A stretch of DNA of 10,686 nt from Gyrodactylus bullatarudis (Eukaryota; Platyhelminthes; Monogenea; Gyrodactylidea; Gyrodactylidae), in the NCBI GenBank assembly GCA_012064415.1, contig SSNU01002970.1, forward strand, positions 1 through 10,686, written 5' to 3'. The notes beneath the pieces are model-generated. The model made no database searches, was not told the origin of the DNA, and saw nothing but the letters and a program-made list of their open reading frames with translations. The position numbers were made by a program, and so were the translations under genes. Position 1 is the stretch's first letter. Each line of letters begins with the position of its first letter. This document shows positions 7,036-10,686 of this stretch, one piece after another.

Positions 7036-7420
7036 TTTAGAGACTGATATTTTCCTTGGAACAAGTAAATTCCTCTCAACCTTTTGGAACCAAATTCGAA
7101 ATCTTCGTATAATGATGAATTGATCATCCTAAATATCAGTTTAAGTTGACGTTTTCAACTAGCTTCAGAATATTGAAAAAAATTGCAATTAAACCAAGAA
7201 AAGAATGTACTTTCGAATAATTTTTTCCCTTTTCAATCGTAGTTATATCTAAATGCACAATAAAATATTTTAAAAACTTTATTTTGAGAATTAAATTTGA
7301 TATCTACGTGAAATAAACCTAATTGACACGAAAATAAAAATTTTTACAAAAAACTCAGTATTTTGCTTCGAAAAGTTAAATATTTTTTCATTCCATAATG
7401 AGATTAGCCAAAAATTTAAT
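7036..7420. other. non-coding AT-rich stretch
   Basis: I see no gene or recognisable element between the doubtful remnant and the plus-strand Penelope-like fragment. Confidence 0.45.
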
Positions 7421-7735
7421 TTGATTCATAAAGATTTACTCAGGACTAATTCATAAATTCCAATGTGACTGTGGTGCTTCTTACATAGGTAAAACAATTA
7501 GGAAGCTATCTACAAGATCAAATGATCCTCTAAATAAGAACGCTGCAGTAACTAGGCTGTACTAGCTAGTAAACGAGATAAAAATGCTGCCACAGTTTCG
7601 AATTTTTCCATTTTACGAAAACCCTAGTGATGACAGTACAGACGTTTGGGTGAAGAAGAAATTCTTCATAAATTTATATAAACCAAACCTGTGTTCAAAG
7701 AATTATTCTTTTAACTATCAACTACGTTGAACGAG
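7421..7735 (+). mobile_element. Penelope-like element fragment B (GIY-YIG endonuclease)
   Basis: The plus strand begins with LIHKDLL at 7421, matching the same residues in the fragment at 9870-10686. A deletion of about 17 bases then shifts the frame. The endonuclease follows as HKFQCDCGASYIGKTIRKL and STRSNDPLNKNAAVTR, ending at TAG 7561-7563. YIG and the following R are kept, but the His of the usual R...DH is Pro. Further on, WVKKKFFINLYKPNL and KNYSFNYQLR give the C-terminal end, stopping at a TGA (7728-7730) exactly where the relatives have the Trp of LPWP. It is the same family as fragments A and C, in the opposite orientation, and is a decayed 3' end only. Confidence 0.85.
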
Positions 7736-7823
7736 GTACATTGAACTTCCTAAAAAAAGTATATAAAGAAGAGGATCTGACTAAACTATTTTAACCACTT
7801 TACTAATGAGTAATGAGATGAAT

Positions 7824-8105
7824 TTAATATTTTTTCTCCCTGAGTCTATCCACTTTGAGTGCATCTATCTCTCTCATTTCAAGTTCAAATGTGTTGAAAT
7901 TTGAATATGTCACCGATGTCTATCCTTCTATTACCAGAATAACTTTCTAATTCATATCTCTTAAAACAACAGAGTTCACTATTTTTGATCTTGGCTCATT
8001 GAATTGAACACCATTCGACGCAGAATCAAAAGTTGAGTCAGCTGCGTAATTTCCATTCCAAAATATTGCCTGGTGACAGTTTAAACCGAGCTTAAAGCCC
8101 ACTTC
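7824..8105 (-). pseudogene. interrupted reading frame, unknown, two in-frame TAG
   Basis: After a TAA at 8106-8108 the minus strand stays open for 52 codons (EVGFKLGLNCHQ, FWNGNYAADSTFDSAS, VQFNEPRSKIVNSVVLRDMN). It meets a TAG at 7947-7949, runs 8 codons, meets a TAG at 7920-7922, and runs 31 more codons (SNFNTFELEMREIDALKVDR) to a TAA at 7824-7826. The composition is more protein-like than the surroundings, with acidic, basic and aromatic residues mixed. There is no ATG near its start and I recognise no family. A 52-codon run can occur by chance in this much sequence, so it may be a remnant of a gene or transposon, or nothing. Confidence 0.3.
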
Positions 8106-8237
8106 TTATTTTTTAAACTCATTTCAATATTTTTGGAAAATATATACGAAAAGTCGTTTTCACAATTGAGAAAGACCCCTCTATTTACCAAGCCAAACAA
8201 CTACGTCATACTCTTTCTAACTGAGTCATCGCATATC

Positions 8238-8360
8238 AGACCCCCTTTTTTCCTATTTCACGTTGTGAGGATTAACACTAGAGCCCCAATCGATGGGTTC
8301 ATTGTATAGAAGACCCCCTTTTTTCCTTCTTCATGTTGTGAGAACCTAACACTGGAGAAC
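8238..8360. repeat. diverged tandem duplication of about 50 bases
   Basis: The block at 8238-8287 (AGACCCCCTTTTTTCC, then TTGTGAG and AACACT) recurs at 8311-8360 with the same order of blocks, 73 bases further on, with several substitutions. A related CCCCTCTAT string occurs at 8175-8183 and again near 8359-8367. This suggests an old local duplication. No function is evident. Confidence 0.7.
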
Positions 8361-8367
8361 CCCTCTA

Positions 8368-8975
8368 TAGTTTTTACACTGTTTTCATTGGTTTGTTAGG
8401 GCTAAACGTCATCGAATCTCTGAGCTATTTGCTGATAGGATTGGTTCAGATTTACGAGTGACATGATTTTTGATAGAGTACTTTTTTCTATCTTGGATCA
8501 ACTGGTCAGAATGAAAAAATTTTCTTCTTGATCTGATCTAATTTCGAAGATAAATTTTGTGTTGTCACTCTAAAACAGAAATTGTATTTGTGTAAACTCT
8601 ATTCTGGAAAAATTTCTCCCCTTCGTTTTAACGTTAATTTTTGTTGCAAACTAATAAAGGACATCTTGGAAACAGCAACAGATGAAAATTAATTTTGGAA
8701 GAAAATTTTTTTTTTGATCAGGATCAGATCTCAATACGTTGATCACAAGCGAGGTTTCTTTAATTTTTTCAGAAAGTTTAATCAACGAAATAAAAATCGA
8801 CCCTTACTCATGTCATCGACCTATCTTTTTTTCTGTATAAATGATTCACGTAAATTTTCAAATACGTCCGAAAATCCATTAAAAATCATATTAAAATTGA
8901 AGAAAAAGATATATTAACACCAAATACGTATTTCTTGAAGGATCATCAGTGGTATCACTTTAAAATAAGCTTCGG
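8368..8975. other. non-coding AT-rich stretch
   Basis: No supported gene is seen. A plus-strand open frame at 8714-8917 starts at TTG, not ATG, is low in complexity and lies in A/T-rich sequence, so I treat it as chance. Confidence 0.45.
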
Positions 8976-9706
8976 AAAATTACTGTAGCTGGAAAATAAC
9001 TGGAAATTTTTCTAATTATTCTTTCCAGTAATAGTAAATTTTAAACAAATTAATATGTATTGTAATAAATTCTATTTGTTTAATTAATATACACTTTTGA
9101 AAATCTGAGAAGACTTTTGAGGTTGTCAGAGAAGTTTTATCAATAAAACGAGATAGTTCATGAAAATAATGATAAAAATCTCAGAGCTGAATTTGTTGCC
9201 TATCAAAATTTTGAGAGTCACGAGGAATCGTCTTTAATTTGGCGGAGAAAAAATCATGAATATTTGCCTCTTTTGCGTCATTTTGCAAAATATTCTCTAT
9301 TTATGTGAGCAAATTTTAGTGTTGGGAAGAAATTTGTGAATGATTATAGAAGAAGATAAATTAATGAGACAATTCAATCTCTGATGATGCTTAATTCATC
9401 TTTAGATTTCTTAAGAAAGGATTTGAGAGTTGAATTTGCAAAAATGAACCATTCTTTCGAGTACTTATTGAGTATTCTACACTAAGGAGCTACTTCACGT
9501 ACGCGATGAATAAATAATTTAAAAAACAGTATCTAAATTTTACGATTACTTGTTGGATCTCTTACAAATTTTATCATATTATTTATAGAAAACTGTAAAT
9601 TTTAAAATCCTGCAATTTTGTTAAAAAATTACTGAAAATAACTGAAAATTAAAATAATAAAATATTTAAATTACAGTATTAAAAGTTTTTCAGCTACAGT
9701 AATTTT
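8976..9706. repeat. 731-base segment bounded by 16-base inverted repeats
   Basis: AAAATTACTGTAGCTG at 8976-8991 is the exact reverse complement of 9691-9706. Just inside the left arm, ACTGGAAA and TTTCCAGT can fold together (about 8999-9031). A shortened direct copy of the left arm (ATTACTGAAAATAACTG) lies near 9629-9645. The interior has no open frame of note. It could be a non-autonomous element of MITE or foldback type, but I see no target-site duplication next to the arms. Confidence 0.45.
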
Positions 9707-9869
9707 TAAGTTTACTTTAAAAATGATAAGAGTTAAATAATTGAATGAAAATAATAATTTACAAATATGAAAGAAATAGTAAAAGTTTTAGAAATAAGAA
9801 TAAATGCAAGCTGAAAAAACATCAAAACTCTCCAATAATTAGCAACAATGGAGAGAAAAGTGAAAAAGC
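9707..9869. other. short non-coding stretch
   Basis: AT-rich sequence with nothing recognised, between the inverted-repeat segment and the 3' end of the last Penelope-like fragment. Confidence 0.4.
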
Positions 9870-10686
9870 TCAAATAGGCCAAGGTAGTTGAAGATTATAT
9901 GAATAGTTTTTCTGAACAAATTAACCTAATTGACATAGATTAGGTTTGTTGATTGATAAAGAATTTCTCCTTTACCCACACATCTATGCTCCAGGGTTTT
10001 TATATAAAACGGAAAAATTTGAAATTGAAGCATAGTGGTTTTCTTGTTTAAGATTTCTAGTAACCGCGGTATCCTTATGTAAATGATCATTCGATCTTGT
10101 AGACAATTTCCTAATAGTTCTTCCTATGTAAGAAGCGCCACAATCACATTGGAATTTATAAACTAATAGAGTTTTCTCTTCAGGCTTGAGTAAATCCTTA
10201 TGAATCAAACTGAACAATCTCTGTGTTTTAAATACAATTTTCAATTGTATAATGTTGATCGATGAGATTATTAAGTCTTCTTCTTATATCATTACTGAAA
10301 CCATCTCCTTTAAGTTAAGCCTCATGAAAATAGTAATTTTATCCATCTCTTCTGTTTCAACTTCCTCATCTATAACCATAGGTTGATTGATGAATTTGTC
10401 AACAAATTTGGATGGATAACCATTTTCCATCAAACATGACTTCGAATTCTCTATTTCATTTGACCATTTCTCAGTACTTGCGGTTCTTCTTATCCTCTTC
10501 CCTAGACCAATTACTAAGCCTATTTTATGAGATATAGGACTGAAACTAGCATAATGAAAATACTTCCCGTTATCAGTCTTCTTCTTATAAATATTTCTTA
10601 AAATTGATCCATCTTCTTTTCTGGTTAGTTTTACATCTAGAAAACTCAAAATACCATTAGATTCTCTTTCCATAGTGAATTTAATA
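9870..10686 (-). mobile_element. Penelope-like element fragment C (RT thumb plus GIY-YIG), runs off the window
   Basis: On the minus strand the frame is open from the window edge (IKFT just before an ATG at 10673) and reads LSFLDVKLTRKEDGS, NIYKKKTDNGKYF and ENGYPSKFVDKFI: the reverse transcriptase thumb and linker. Compared with fragment A, one base is missing in the AACTTTAAAGG stretch near 10308, which turns KGDGFS into KEMVSV and ends the frame at 10284. The original frame resumes as DIRRRLNNLIDQHY, shifts again, and continues as the GIY-YIG endonuclease at 10244-9984: LLVYKFQCDCGASYIGRT, then RKLSTRSNDH. Further frames carry WVKEKFFIN, with the expected Glu, then KPNLC and KNYSYNLQLPWPI ending at TGA 9870-9872. 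The endonuclease motifs are the best kept of the three copies. The catalytic palm, if present, would lie beyond 10686. Confidence 0.88.

Noticed and set aside
7734..7745. GAGGTACATTGA, the reverse complement of 12 bases in the mariner leader, possible 3' terminal repeat
   Set aside because: Only 12 bases match, the flanks differ and it follows directly on a Penelope-like fragment. Probably coincidence.
8714..8917. Plus-strand open frame of 67 codons
   Set aside because: It begins at TTG, ends in an A-rich run and has low-complexity composition. Likely chance.
9256..9297. Imperfect hairpin GAATATTTGC...GCAAAATATTC
   Set aside because: A bulged short stem in AT-rich DNA is expected by chance, and no RNA gene features surround it.
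1..10686. tRNA, rRNA, CRISPR or bacterial operon features
   Set aside because: None was seen. The gene structure, promoters and poly(A) signals are eukaryotic.

Overview
The window is an AT-rich piece of an animal nuclear genome, most likely an arthropod. It holds two host genes with sharp TATA-plus-TCAGTT core promoters (TCAGT is the arthropod initiator consensus), one short GT-AG intron, AATAAA poly(A) signals, and many decayed transposable elements (mariner, a non-LTR retrotransposon, Penelope-like elements). A parasitic crustacean such as a copepod would fit the composition and element mix, but that is only a guess. Nothing bacterial is seen: no operons, no Shine-Dalgarno sites, no RNA genes.

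Layout. 1-145: edge sequence with a possible trace of a LINE endonuclease. 146-382: a 5' fragment of a mariner-like element. 383-658: no gene seen. 659-2783, minus strand: one intronless gene, with poly(A) signal at 659-664, CDS 693-2735 and promoter 2750-2783. It encodes 680 residues made entirely of two diverged copies of a roughly 330-residue unit that I do not recognise. 2784-3360: the shared upstream region of a head-to-head gene pair. 3361-3891, plus strand: a secreted C-type-lectin-like protein of 131 residues in two exons. 3892-4363: no gene seen. 4364-5064, minus: a frameshifted non-LTR reverse transcriptase fragment. 5167-5820, plus: a second, internally deleted mariner copy whose 5' end closely matches 146-382. 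6032-6887 (minus), 7421-7735 (plus) and 9870-10686 (minus, running off the window): three decayed fragments of one Penelope-like family, each carrying all or part of a GIY-YIG endonuclease. Between and beside them lie an interrupted reading frame (7824-8105), a diverged tandem duplication (8238-8360) and a 731-base segment bounded by 16-base inverted repeats (8976-9706).

How the parts relate. Only the 680-residue gene and the lectin-like gene look intact. They are divergently transcribed, with predicted starts about 636 bases apart, and use the same core promoter design: TATA 28-30 bases before the start, the same TCAGTT initiator, and leaders of only 10-18 bases. Co-regulation is possible but unproven. 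The rest of the window is mobile-element debris. The strongest candidate for something undescribed is the duplicated 680-residue protein, whose halves share ARC-x2-P-x-DLW, CQTG and MWIVYW motifs at near-constant spacing.
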